A DNA stretch of 5,945 bases from an uncultured Bacilli bacterium (GCA_947593895.1 CANQDY010000073.1:1-5945), one strand, 5' to 3'; shown: positions 1 through 5,810, numbered from the stretch's first letter. The notes: generated by a model from the letters alone, not told the origin. Numbers and translations: made by a program.

Positions 1-230
1 AATGCTTGTCGGTTCATATATTCATCAAGTTTTTGATGTGGTGATAAAAAGCCAGGAGTGTCAATAAAAACAATTTGTGAATCATAATCATTATAAATAC
101 CTTGAATCGAATTTCTAGTCGTCTGTGGTTTAGGCGTACAAATAGAAATTTTATTTTTAGTTATTAAATTAATTAATGTTGATTTTCCCGCATTTGTTTT
201 TCCAATAATAGAAATAAATCCACTTTTCAT
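1..230 (-). CDS. era: GTPase Era, N-terminal part (gene continues past the window edge)
   Basis: The first 76 codons of the Era GTPase, which binds 16S rRNA near its 3' end and acts in 30S subunit assembly. The start ATG at 230-228 has GGAG (241-238) seven bases upstream. Visible parts: the G1/Walker A loop GKTNAGKST (residues 10-18), the PQTTRN effector segment around 35-40, the DTPG G3 motif (57-60), and the KLDEYMN stretch that in Era follows the G3 region. The KH domain lies outside the window. The P-loop is slightly unusual: Era normally reads GRPNVGKS, and here Arg-Pro and Val are replaced by Lys-Thr and Ala. The essential Gly-Lys-Ser is kept. The gene starts four bases after the cdd stop, so the two are almost certainly cotranscribed, as in many Firmicutes. 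Other TrmE-Era family GTPases share the G motifs, but the PQTTRN-IQG spacing and the cdd neighbour favour Era. Confidence 0.96.
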   Translation of the reverse strand, partial: MKSGFISIIGKTNAGKSTLINLITKNKISICTPKPQTTRNSIQGIYNDYDSQIVFIDTPGFLSPHQKLDEYMNRQA

Positions 231-234
231 TTCA

Positions 235-636
235 TCACTCCAAGTTAGAAGAGCTAAAAATATATGGAAGTAACTCTTTAATATTTGTCTGCAAGTAATC
301 ACCTTTAAAATTTGCAACAAAGACTTTTCCATCAAGAGGAAATAATTCTGAAATAACCTGACGACACGCTCCACATGGATATGGTAAACTATCACTATCT
401 GCAATTATTATAAGCGAATCTAAATCATCTTTTTTATAGCCATGCATGTATGCATGATATAATGCACATCGCTCTGCGCATATACCCGAAGGATACGCTG
501 CATTTTCAATATTCGCTCCATAAAAATATTTACCATCTTTTGTAGTTACAAGTGCACCTACAGCAAATTTCGAATATGGTGAGTAAGATAATTTACTCGC
601 CTCTTTTGCATGATTAATTAATTCGTTAATTTCCAT
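235..636 (-). CDS. cdd: Cytidine deaminase
   Basis: A zinc-dependent hydrolase that deaminates cytidine and deoxycytidine to uridine and deoxyuridine in pyrimidine salvage; cytosolic. At 133 residues it has the length of the small homotetrameric class. Visible motifs: SPYSKFAVGA (19-28) near the N-terminus, the catalytic CAE (Cys53, Glu55) inside NIENAAYPSGICAERCA, and PCGACRQ (87-93) whose Cys88 and Cys91 complete the three-cysteine zinc site. All key residues are present. The ATG at 636-634 has a strong GAGGAG site (650-645) eight bases upstream. The gene ends in TGA followed directly by a second in-frame TGA; era begins four bases after the first stop. A promoter with a perfect TATAAT lies upstream and a terminator separates it from ybeY, so cdd-era looks like its own transcription unit. 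Confidence 0.97.
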   Translation of the reverse strand: MEINELINHAKEASKLSYSPYSKFAVGALVTTKDGKYFYGANIENAAYPSGICAERCALYHAYMHGYKKDDLDSLIIIADSDSLPYPCGACRQVISELFPLDGKVFVANFKGDYLQTNIKELLPYIFSSSNLE

Positions 637-679
637 CTCATTTTCTCCTCTTATTTACTATATTTTGTTTGGGAATTCA

Positions 680-708
680 ATTATAGTTTAAATATCATAA
701 TTTAGCAA
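680..708 (-). promoter_or_regulatory. Housekeeping-type promoter of cdd-era
   Basis: On the minus strand, TTGCTA (708-703) and a perfect TATAAT (685-680) are separated by 17 bases, the ideal spacing for a vegetative sigma-A promoter. Transcription would begin near 673, giving a leader of about 36 bases that contains the cdd ribosome-binding site. It sits just after the terminator that follows ybeY, which supports a separate cdd-era unit. Confidence 0.7.
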
Positions 709-721
709 TCACAAAATTTAT

Positions 722-743
722 AAAAAAGAATCATAAAATGATT
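722..743 (-). terminator. Hairpin terminator after ybeY
   Basis: Three bases after the ybeY stop the minus strand reads AATCAT, TTT, ATGATT (743-729), a perfect 6-bp stem with a 3-base loop. A C and six Ts follow (727-722). The stem has only one G-C pair, so it is weak by usual standards. Its position exactly at a gene end, the T tract and the new promoter just downstream support a real or partial intrinsic terminator. Confidence 0.6.
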
Positions 744-746
744 GCA

Positions 747-1211
747 TTATAATCCTAGTATGTCCATTATTTCATCCTGAACTTTAAACATTATAACTTC
801 ATCTTCTTTTTTTATATGATTGTAACCTAGTAAATGTAAAATTCCATGTGTAAAAAGAAAAGCCATTTCTCGATCAACAGAATGAGCAAATTCTTCTGCC
901 TGAGCTTTGCATTTATCAACACAAATAAAAATCTCACCTAAATCTCTTGGTAAACTATTTGAATGAATAATTTTATTTTCTCCTTCAAAATAATCCTCAA
1001 ATGCAAAAGAAATAACGTCAGTAGGTCGATCAATTTTGCGATACTGTTTATTAATTTGATGAATTTGATCAAGAGAAACCAAATTTACCTCAAAAATAAA
1101 ATAATCATCTAAGTTCAAATGCTGAAATATTGTTTTTGCAATATTAAAAAAATAACGTTTAGAAAAATTTTTTTCATTTGTATCGTTATAAAATGACAAT
1201 TCAATTTTCAT
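747..1211 (-). CDS. ybeY: Endoribonuclease YbeY (rRNA maturation factor)
   Basis: A member of the YbeY/UPF0054 metalloprotein family, which acts in 16S rRNA 3'-end maturation and ribosome quality control in the cytosol. At 154 residues it has normal family length. The signature HGILHLLGYNH (122-132) gives the three zinc-binding histidines His122, His126 and His132. The conserved RPTDVISF (62-69) and LGEIFIC (91-97) segments and the acidic C-terminal helix ending MFKVQDEIMDILGL are also present. The ATG at 1211-1209 has TGAGG (1223-1219) seven bases upstream. It lies between the C39 gene (83-bp gap) and a terminator. In many Firmicutes ybeY follows phoH and yqfF; neither is seen here, and dgkA is absent between ybeY and cdd. 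Nothing in the protein itself is unusual. Confidence 0.97.
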   Translation of the reverse strand: MKIELSFYNDTNEKNFSKRYFFNIAKTIFQHLNLDDYFIFEVNLVSLDQIHQINKQYRKIDRPTDVISFAFEDYFEGENKIIHSNSLPRDLGEIFICVDKCKAQAEEFAHSVDREMAFLFTHGILHLLGYNHIKKEDEVIMFKVQDEIMDILGL

Positions 1212-1229
1212 ATTTAAACCTCATTATTC

Positions 1230-1258
1230 ATTTTATCACAATAATAATTTTTAATAAA
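1230..1258 (-). promoter_or_regulatory. Possible extended -10 promoter for ybeY
   Basis: In the 83-bp gap upstream of ybeY the minus strand contains TGATAAAAT (1238-1230), an extended -10 (TG, one base, then TAAAAT, five of six matches to TATAAT). The -35 position 17 bases upstream (TTTATT, 1258-1253) is poor, as is common for extended -10 promoters. Transcription would start near 1224, leaving a leader of about 13 bases that still includes the GAGG site. In DNA this AT-rich, chance is a real alternative. Confidence 0.4.
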
Positions 1259-1294
1259 TATTAACTTTTATTGATTCAAAATCAGAATAATTTA

Positions 1295-2458
1295 CTATTT
1301 ATATTTATCCTTAATTTTCAAATATTTGCAGTATGAACTTTTCATGTCTAAGAAATTCTGACTGAATTTTTTAATCGACTCACTTAAAAGTAGATAGAAA
1401 CTATAATAAGTAAAAAAGCAAAACATCAAATATGTAAATGACGTTTCATTCTTAAAAATGAACAAACATAATGCAAATAAACCAATTATAACTACAAGTC
1501 CAAGCTTTGATAGTAATAAATAGGATGCTAGAACAAAAGATTTCTTTTTTAATTTTTTATATCGACTATTTGATGGATTTAACGCATAACTTTTTTCAAA
1601 TTGGGATACTTGTTCTTTTATGATTAATAGAATATTATCTCCAACTAATAAACCTAATGTCATTATCAATAATAACATTAATAAAAAATAACTATGTAAA
1701 TAGTTATCGCACAGAAGTACATAGGCGATAAATACCGCTATAAATAATTGACCTATATTTTTAAAAATGTTTACCTTATTAATTTTTAATGTATTTATAA
1801 CTTCAATTTCATCAAGACCAATTCTATTTTTTATTAATTCATCTAAATATTTATTATCTAATTTCTTGTTATACACAAATAAAATAATAATTTTAAAGCC
1901 AAAATTTAAAAGAATTGCAATAGAAATTAATACTAATAAATTACTATTTTTTCTACTATTTACGAAATAAGTTAAGAGATATATAAATCCAAAATCAATG
2001 CAAATTGATGATAAATAACTGACTAAAAATGGAAATTCGATAAAATGAGGTGCTTTGATTTTAACTTTTCTGATCTTTCTTTTCACCATTATCAAATTAC
2101 AAGTAAATATTTTTCCAAAGTAATTGAGTTTTAATATTCTCTTTCCAATTTTAGGATCAAAAATAATAACATATTTGAATACTTGCTTTATAAAAATAAC
2201 AAAATGAAATGTTTCATTTTCCTTTATTTGAACGATTAAAAACTTTCTTTTTTTTAAAAGTGATAAATTGTTAATTTTTATCCCCAAACATGATATATAA
2301 TTTTTCTCAAGTTCATTTTTTATTTCAAAAAAGTTCATTTTTCGATATTTATTGTCGATAAAGAGAAAACCTGAGCAGCGATGAAAATGTGCTAAAATAA
2401 TTTTAAGACAAGCAAATCCGCAATCGGATTTATCAATTTGTTTAATTTGATAATACAT
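1295..2458 (-). CDS. C39-family cysteine peptidase fused to a six-helix membrane domain, no ATPase domain
   Basis: A 387-residue membrane protein. Residues 1-125 resemble the C39 peptidase domain of bacteriocin-type ABC exporters, which cuts double-glycine leader peptides. Gln7, four residues, then Asp12-Cys13-Gly14 matches the Cys motif; His85 (FHFVIF) and Asp101-Pro102 complete the triad at normal spacing. Six hydrophobic segments follow (about 144-166, 174-196, 235-250, 257-280, 307-335, 341-358), as in an ABC exporter membrane domain. The loop near 211-218 (NRIGLDEI) resembles the first cytoplasmic loop of that fold. The tail, about 360-387, resembles the linker before the nucleotide-binding domain, and the protein ends there. 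Full exporters run to about 700 residues. The start is ATG 2458, not the in-frame TTG at 2473, because GGAGG overlaps that TTG. It lies 42 bases after yqfD, probably in the same operon. The reading frame is long and intact, so decay is unlikely. The substrate is unknown, and no Gly-Gly precursor gene is visible nearby. Confidence 0.75.
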   Translation of the reverse strand: MYYQIKQIDKSDCGFACLKIILAHFHRCSGFLFIDNKYRKMNFFEIKNELEKNYISCLGIKINNLSLLKKRKFLIVQIKENETFHFVIFIKQVFKYVIIFDPKIGKRILKLNYFGKIFTCNLIMVKRKIRKVKIKAPHFIEFPFLVSYLSSICIDFGFIYLLTYFVNSRKNSNLLVLISIAILLNFGFKIIILFVYNKKLDNKYLDELIKNRIGLDEIEVINTLKINKVNIFKNIGQLFIAVFIAYVLLCDNYLHSYFLLMLLLIMTLGLLVGDNILLIIKEQVSQFEKSYALNPSNSRYKKLKKKSFVLASYLLLSKLGLVVIIGLFALCLFIFKNETSFTYLMFCFFTYYSFYLLLSESIKKFSQNFLDMKSSYCKYLKIKDKYK

Positions 2459-2466
2459 CTTTTTTT

Positions 2467-2471
2467 CCTCC
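2467..2471 (-). promoter_or_regulatory. Shine-Dalgarno site that fixes the C39 gene start
   Basis: A perfect GGAGG lies eight bases upstream of the ATG at 2458-2456. The in-frame TTG at 2473-2471 overlaps this site and has no purine-rich site of its own, so the five extra N-terminal residues of the longer reading are probably not made. Confidence 0.85.
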
Positions 2472-2500
2472 AATATATTTATTGTCGGAAAAAAATATTT

Positions 2501-3433
2501 TTAGAATTTTGCAATATTTTCCACTAAAGTATAATGAATCGTCATATTGGCAATGTCGTTTTGATTAATATATGACATAATAATTTCCTTGTCGATATAT
2601 GAATATCGATCAAAATTCTTGCTTACTTCAAATCTTGCTTTTGAAAGAAGCAATTGATACACTTCAGACTTTTCTAATCCTTTAGATGAGCAAGAAATAG
2701 TAATATCATTATAGGTATAAGCCATTACTCGTCCCAATGTTCCGACAACTATTGCTTTGTCCTTGTATAAGATTGTGTCATCAACAAGTAAATCGCCAGC
2801 ATTTACATAATCATTTATCTCTTTGACAATTTTTCCTGATTCAATATCAAATGATTTAATTATTCCTTCCTTCTTAGCATACATTTTTCCATGCTTTTGT
2901 TCGATTTCCACTATATCACCTTTTTTTTCATAATTAACGAATATATATGTTCCTTTTGAATTAATTGAGATTAGCTCAAGCTTCTCCAATAATTCCATCT
3001 GCAAAATATCTTCAATTTGCTTTAATTCATCAGACGAAGGCATTTTTCTTGATCTACATATATCTAATTCATCAAGTCTTTTTGAAATATAATTATTAAT
3101 GGAATCGCTTGTTCCATTGATTTTAACACAATAAATTCTCGTTCCTAAAAATAAATATAATAAAATAGATAAAATTAGTAATGAAAATGCAAATTTATTT
3201 ATCCAAACAAAATTAAAAAATGACTCATAACCATATTTTTTTATAATACTTAATTCAAGATAAAAGTTTTTAAGTTTTTTGTAATCTTTTTTTGACACAA
3301 TAAACTCATAATTGTATCGGTCATTAATAATAAAATCATAGATATCTATTCCATGATGAAAACACGAAGCAATAAAGACTTCCTTTGAATAATAGGTTAC
3401 TTGACAACGATAATATGTTTTAATTTTGATCAT
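2501..3433 (-). CDS. yqfD: Sporulation protein YqfD
   Basis: A member of the YqfD family, known in Bacillus as a membrane protein of the mother-cell (sigma-E) sporulation regulon; its molecular role is not established. It has 310 residues against roughly 400 in Bacillus. The N-terminal ~75 residues (about 12-60 fit the family's opening domain) precede a single membrane segment at about 80-98. A following region contains GTYIFVNYEKK (161-171). The recognisable family core AKKEGIIKSFDIESGKIV (186-203) and NAGDLL (211-216) then leads to GTLGRVMAYTY (231-241). The C-terminal HYTLVENIA (300-308) matches the usual family ending, so the shortness seems to come from internal loss, not truncation. The ATG at 3433 lies inside yqfC, 14 bases before that gene's end. 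No clear ribosome-binding site precedes it, so translational coupling to yqfC is likely. Confidence 0.88.
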   Translation of the reverse strand: MIKIKTYYRCQVTYYSKEVFIASCFHHGIDIYDFIINDRYNYEFIVSKKDYKKLKNFYLELSIIKKYGYESFFNFVWINKFAFSLLILSILLYLFLGTRIYCVKINGTSDSINNYISKRLDELDICRSRKMPSSDELKQIEDILQMELLEKLELISINSKGTYIFVNYEKKGDIVEIEQKHGKMYAKKEGIIKSFDIESGKIVKEINDYVNAGDLLVDDTILYKDKAIVVGTLGRVMAYTYNDITISCSSKGLEKSEVYQLLLSKARFEVSKNFDRYSYIDKEIIMSYINQNDIANMTIHYTLVENIAKF

Positions 3434-3620
3434 ATAGCTTTATATTTTCAATTTTTCCCATAATTAAAATTTCTTCTTTTGAAAAATAAACCAGATGTAA
3501 TTTAGAACCATCTATTTTTAAATTTTGATTTTTTAAAATAATCTTGATTTGATTTTCTTCTATCAAGTCAATTTTCTTAAAATCTGTAATCTTACATTTT
3601 TCATTATTTAAAAAAATCAT
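3420..3620 (-). CDS. yqfC: Sporulation protein YqfC (YabP/YqfC family), short form
   Basis: A 66-residue protein recognised from the beta-rich YabP/YqfC pattern: alternating hydrophobic residues around IKIILKNQNLKIDGSKL (26-42), then VYFSKEEILIMGKIENIKLY (44-63), matching the family's I.G..L.I.Y...EE..I.G.I..I pattern. YqfC in Bacillus is a sigma-E-controlled sporulation protein of about 90 residues, so about 25 N-terminal residues are missing. No longer start is available: the next in-frame codons upstream hold no ATG, GTG or TTG before a TAA. The ATG at 3620-3618 has an excellent ribosome-binding site. It lies 38 bases after dnaI and overlaps yqfD by 14 bases, the pairing seen in spore formers. 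The assignment rests on a short pattern plus the yqfD neighbour, which together are persuasive. Confidence 0.82.
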   Translation of the reverse strand: MIFLNNEKCKITDFKKIDLIEENQIKIILKNQNLKIDGSKLHLVYFSKEEILIMGKIENIKLYDQN

Positions 3621-3621
3621 G

Positions 3622-3629
3622 GGATCACC
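3622..3629 (-). promoter_or_regulatory. Long Shine-Dalgarno match before yqfC
   Basis: The minus strand reads GGTGATCC, eight bases complementary to the usual 3' end of Bacilli 16S rRNA, placed so that its GG lies seven bases from the ATG at 3620. It suggests yqfC is translated efficiently in its own right and fixes the start of this small gene. Confidence 0.75.
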
Positions 3630-3635
3630 ACGATA

Positions 3636-3664
3636 AATATATGCATAATGTTATTTATTTATTT
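3636..3664 (-). promoter_or_regulatory. Possible sigma-E-like sporulation promoter for yqfCD
   Basis: The minus strand has CATATATT (3643-3636), which matches the Bacillus sigma-E -10 pattern CATACA.T at all but one defined base. Fourteen bases upstream, the known sigma-E spacing, lies AAATAAA (3664-3658), only a partial match to the -35. Transcription would start near 3630, at the edge of the ribosome-binding site, leaving a very short leader. Chance matches are likely in such AT-rich DNA. It is listed because yqfC and yqfD are sigma-E genes in Bacillus. Confidence 0.2.
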
Positions 3665-4570
3665 CATTTTATAATATGACATACCCAAAAGATTTACTTC
3701 AATAACTAGTTCATCAAGCATATCCGCCAGATGTTTAGAGGCTTTATAATTCTTGCTCACATATGAATAAGCACTTTTGATATCAGATAAAAAATAGTCA
3801 GATGAGATAAAAATTGGAAGATGTTTCTCTAGGCGATATTCAATAACTGGTATAAGAATTGAACTTAACACAAAGTCATTCTTAAATTCCTTTCCAAAAT
3901 CGTCTAAAAATAAATATTGCACTTCCTTAAACTGCTCAAGATAATAATTAAAGTATTCAATAGCAGTATTATAACAATTTTCAAGTGACTTAAATTCATT
4001 TCCACAATCAACAAAAACAATTGATTTAGTATTTTCATTTTTTGCTAAATACACTGAAAATAACTTTAAAATAAATGATTTTCCAGTTCCTATGTCACCA
4101 GATACATATATTCCTTTATTAGAAGGATTTTTTGTATACTCAATCATTTTTTTTACAACATTATGTCTTTCAAAAGCAAAATTTTTCAGAGAATCTCTAA
4201 ATGAATAATATAAGTATTGATTTTCAAATTGTCTAAGCCAAAATTTCCTTTTAATGCCGCTAATTTTTTTTTCTTCTTTGCATTTGTGATATACAAAAGA
4301 AACATTATCGTTTTTCTTATCAATACTTAAGTCCATACATAAGTGACTATTCTTTTTTTTACAAATTAATGGTCCCGGACAAGAAGAACAAATATTATGA
4401 TCATTAAGATACAACGAAAAATAATATAAGTGACGTTTAATAAAATTTGCGTCAATATCATTAGTACGAATTATATCTAAAATAAGTTCATCTTTAATAA
4501 TTCGATCGAAACATTCATTCTTTATTTTATTTAAAACTTTTTCATTTATTTCTGGTAAAACAATTTCCAT
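3659..4570 (-). CDS. dnaI: Helicase loader DnaI
   Basis: A AAA+ ATPase that loads the replicative helicase (called DnaC in Bacillus) onto DNA at origins and restarted forks together with DnaB and DnaD. It has 303 residues from the preferred ATG at 4570; B. subtilis DnaI has about 311. The N-terminal helicase-binding domain has a zinc-site pattern of Cys61, Cys64, Cys70, His76, Cys78 and Cys97. The ATPase domain has Walker A GDIGTGKS (158-165) and Walker B LFLDDFG (220-226), with a sensor-1-like FISSDY at about 254-259. The C-terminal segment is odd: family members usually end in a stretch like ARIMERIRYLA...GKNRR, while here it is SKHLADMLDELV...GMSYY, with the expected arginines replaced. 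A GTG at 4582 would add four residues but lies within the AGGTG ribosome-binding site, so the ATG is preferred. It begins one base after the dnaB stop. Confidence 0.93.
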   Translation of the reverse strand: MEIVLPEINEKVLNKIKNECFDRIIKDELILDIIRTNDIDANFIKRHLYYFSLYLNDHNICSSCPGPLICKKKNSHLCMDLSIDKKNDNVSFVYHKCKEEKKISGIKRKFWLRQFENQYLYYSFRDSLKNFAFERHNVVKKMIEYTKNPSNKGIYVSGDIGTGKSFILKLFSVYLAKNENTKSIVFVDCGNEFKSLENCYNTAIEYFNYYLEQFKEVQYLFLDDFGKEFKNDFVLSSILIPVIEYRLEKHLPIFISSDYFLSDIKSAYSYVSKNYKASKHLADMLDELVIEVNLLGMSYYKMK

Positions 4571-4571
4571 T

Positions 4572-5795
4572 TTAATTTTCACCTATTTCATCTAAAAGCG
4601 AAGTTATATCTTCTTTGGTTACTGGCTTATCTTCTTTACTACTTTGCACTTTTTTTGTATTTTTTTCATAGTTTTTTACTTTGTATAAATAATTCATCGC
4701 ATCAACTGTACTTTGAATTTGATTTCTAGATAATGTCGCACCTATTTTTAATACAAGTGATCTAGGAAGACGATTTTCATAATTTTCTAAAACATAGTCA
4801 ATTAAAGGATTAATAACTTGAGAATTAAGTCCAAATTTATTAGCTAAATCATCAATAAGCTTTATGTCACTAGGAGAAATAGCCCCATTATTTTGTTTGA
4901 TTTTTAAATAATCAATTGCAGAAGTTGTTGACATCAAATTAATCTTTTTAACAATAATGCCATCACCATCAAAAAAATCACTTGATTTTACATTATTTGT
5001 CCGAATTGGTGCAAAGGATAAATCTCTTAATGAAAGTTTTTTCAATTTTTCAAAATCAATTAAACCATCTGATTCAATTGATCGAGCGACAAAATCTGTC
5101 ATTGTGCATTCATCAACACCATATAAAAGTGCGATTTTTGCTATTTCATCTAAATCATTATCTTTAAATATTTCTGGTTTAATTTGATGTGTCTTTCCAA
5201 TTGTTTTTAAAAAGTTACCTTTATCAAATCCTTTGCTAATATCTTTTGTTTTTCTTTGATATGAATGATCATAATCAAACGATGAATAAAAAACGTTTGA
5301 ATCAAAATCAGGATGAAAAACATTAACAAAGCTTTCAGTTATTTCATCATATCCATCTAAATCAAGCTGCTTTGACTTATAAATGTTACTAATTTTATTA
5401 GTCTTTTTTTCACCAATGCTTCTAACTAAAAGACCTCTTAATAACACATCACTAAAAAAATCACTCGGTGTTTTTGGAGCAAAAAGTACATACTTAAAAT
5501 ATGAGCCATTTTGATCCTTTTTGTAGTAAGTCTGCATTAATCCAATACCCTCAAGTAGTCTTCTTGATTCAATTAAATCATCTAATGTTATATTCATTGT
5601 CTCAATCAAGTCCTGATGTGAAGATAAACTAGATAATTCTTGTTTTTTAAATTCAGCATATAACGATAGATATAAAGCTGTTGCATGATGACCGATTATT
5701 GGTTGATAGAGCATAAATAAAACATCACGATCATTTGCTGAAATCATCGATGCTAAATATACTTCAAAATAATCTTCTTTCGTTAAATAAATCAT
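4572..5795 (-). CDS. dnaB: Replication initiation and membrane attachment protein DnaB (DnaB/DnaD family)
   Basis: The Gram-positive DnaB initiator, not the DnaB helicase. It works with DnaD and DnaI to recruit and load the replicative helicase at the origin and at stalled forks. It has 407 residues against about 470 in B. subtilis. The N-terminal winged-helix domain is clear: LYQPIIGHHATALYLSLY (29-46), LLEGIGLMQTY (80-90) and PKTPSDFF (107-114). A middle region at about 185-260 may be a degenerate first DnaD-like helical domain. The C-terminal DnaD-like domain runs about 292-368 (SAIDYLKIK, INPLIDYVLENYENRLP, SRNQIQSTVDAMNYL), followed by a charged tail. The YxxxIxxxW motif of DnaD-type domains appears here as L347...I351...L355, with both aromatic residues lost. 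The ATG at 5795-5793 has an AAGTGGTG ribosome-binding site at 5809-5802. It is followed directly by dnaI, as in Bacillus. Confidence 0.92.
   Translation of the reverse strand: MIYLTKEDYFEVYLASMISANDRDVLFMLYQPIIGHHATALYLSLYAEFKKQELSSLSSHQDLIETMNITLDDLIESRRLLEGIGLMQTYYKKDQNGSYFKYVLFAPKTPSDFFSDVLLRGLLVRSIGEKKTNKISNIYKSKQLDLDGYDEITESFVNVFHPDFDSNVFYSSFDYDHSYQRKTKDISKGFDKGNFLKTIGKTHQIKPEIFKDNDLDEIAKIALLYGVDECTMTDFVARSIESDGLIDFEKLKKLSLRDLSFAPIRTNNVKSSDFFDGDGIIVKKINLMSTTSAIDYLKIKQNNGAISPSDIKLIDDLANKFGLNSQVINPLIDYVLENYENRLPRSLVLKIGATLSRNQIQSTVDAMNYLYKVKNYEKNTKKVQSSKEDKPVTKEDITSLLDEIGEN
4580..4584 (-). promoter_or_regulatory. Shine-Dalgarno site that decides the dnaI start
   Basis: AGGTG inside the last codons of dnaB lies nine bases upstream of the ATG at 4570-4568. 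The alternative GTG start at 4582-4580 is part of this same site. Starting at the ATG gives a TAA-A-ATG junction with dnaB, typical of translational coupling. Confidence 0.65.
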
Positions 5796-5810
5796 GACTT
5801 ACACCACTTG

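Noticed and set aside
443..458. Inverted ATGCAT arms (CATGCAT/ATGCATG) in cdd
   Set aside because: It lies in coding sequence for a His-Ala-Tyr-Met-His stretch in a normal part of the enzyme; there is no sign of a regulatory role.
1233..1241. TTATCACAA as a DnaA box
   Set aside because: It matches only about six of nine positions of TTATCCACA and is isolated; no cluster of boxes is present, so there is no origin signal.
1270..1284. Small inverted repeat TGATT/AATCA after the C39 gene as a terminator
   Set aside because: The stem is only 5 bp and is not followed by a T tract on the minus strand.
1767..1970. A 67-codon open frame on the plus strand
   Set aside because: It lies wholly inside the C39 gene in antisense, has no recognisable motif, and AT-rich membrane-protein genes readily give such antisense frames.
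2491..2502. AAAAATATTTTT palindrome at the yqfD stop
   Set aside because: A pure A/T palindrome without a loop or G-C pairs is expected by chance in this DNA and cannot form a stable terminator.
4957..5187. Two plus-strand open frames of 61 and 76 codons
   Set aside because: Both are antisense to the well-supported dnaB gene and resemble nothing known.
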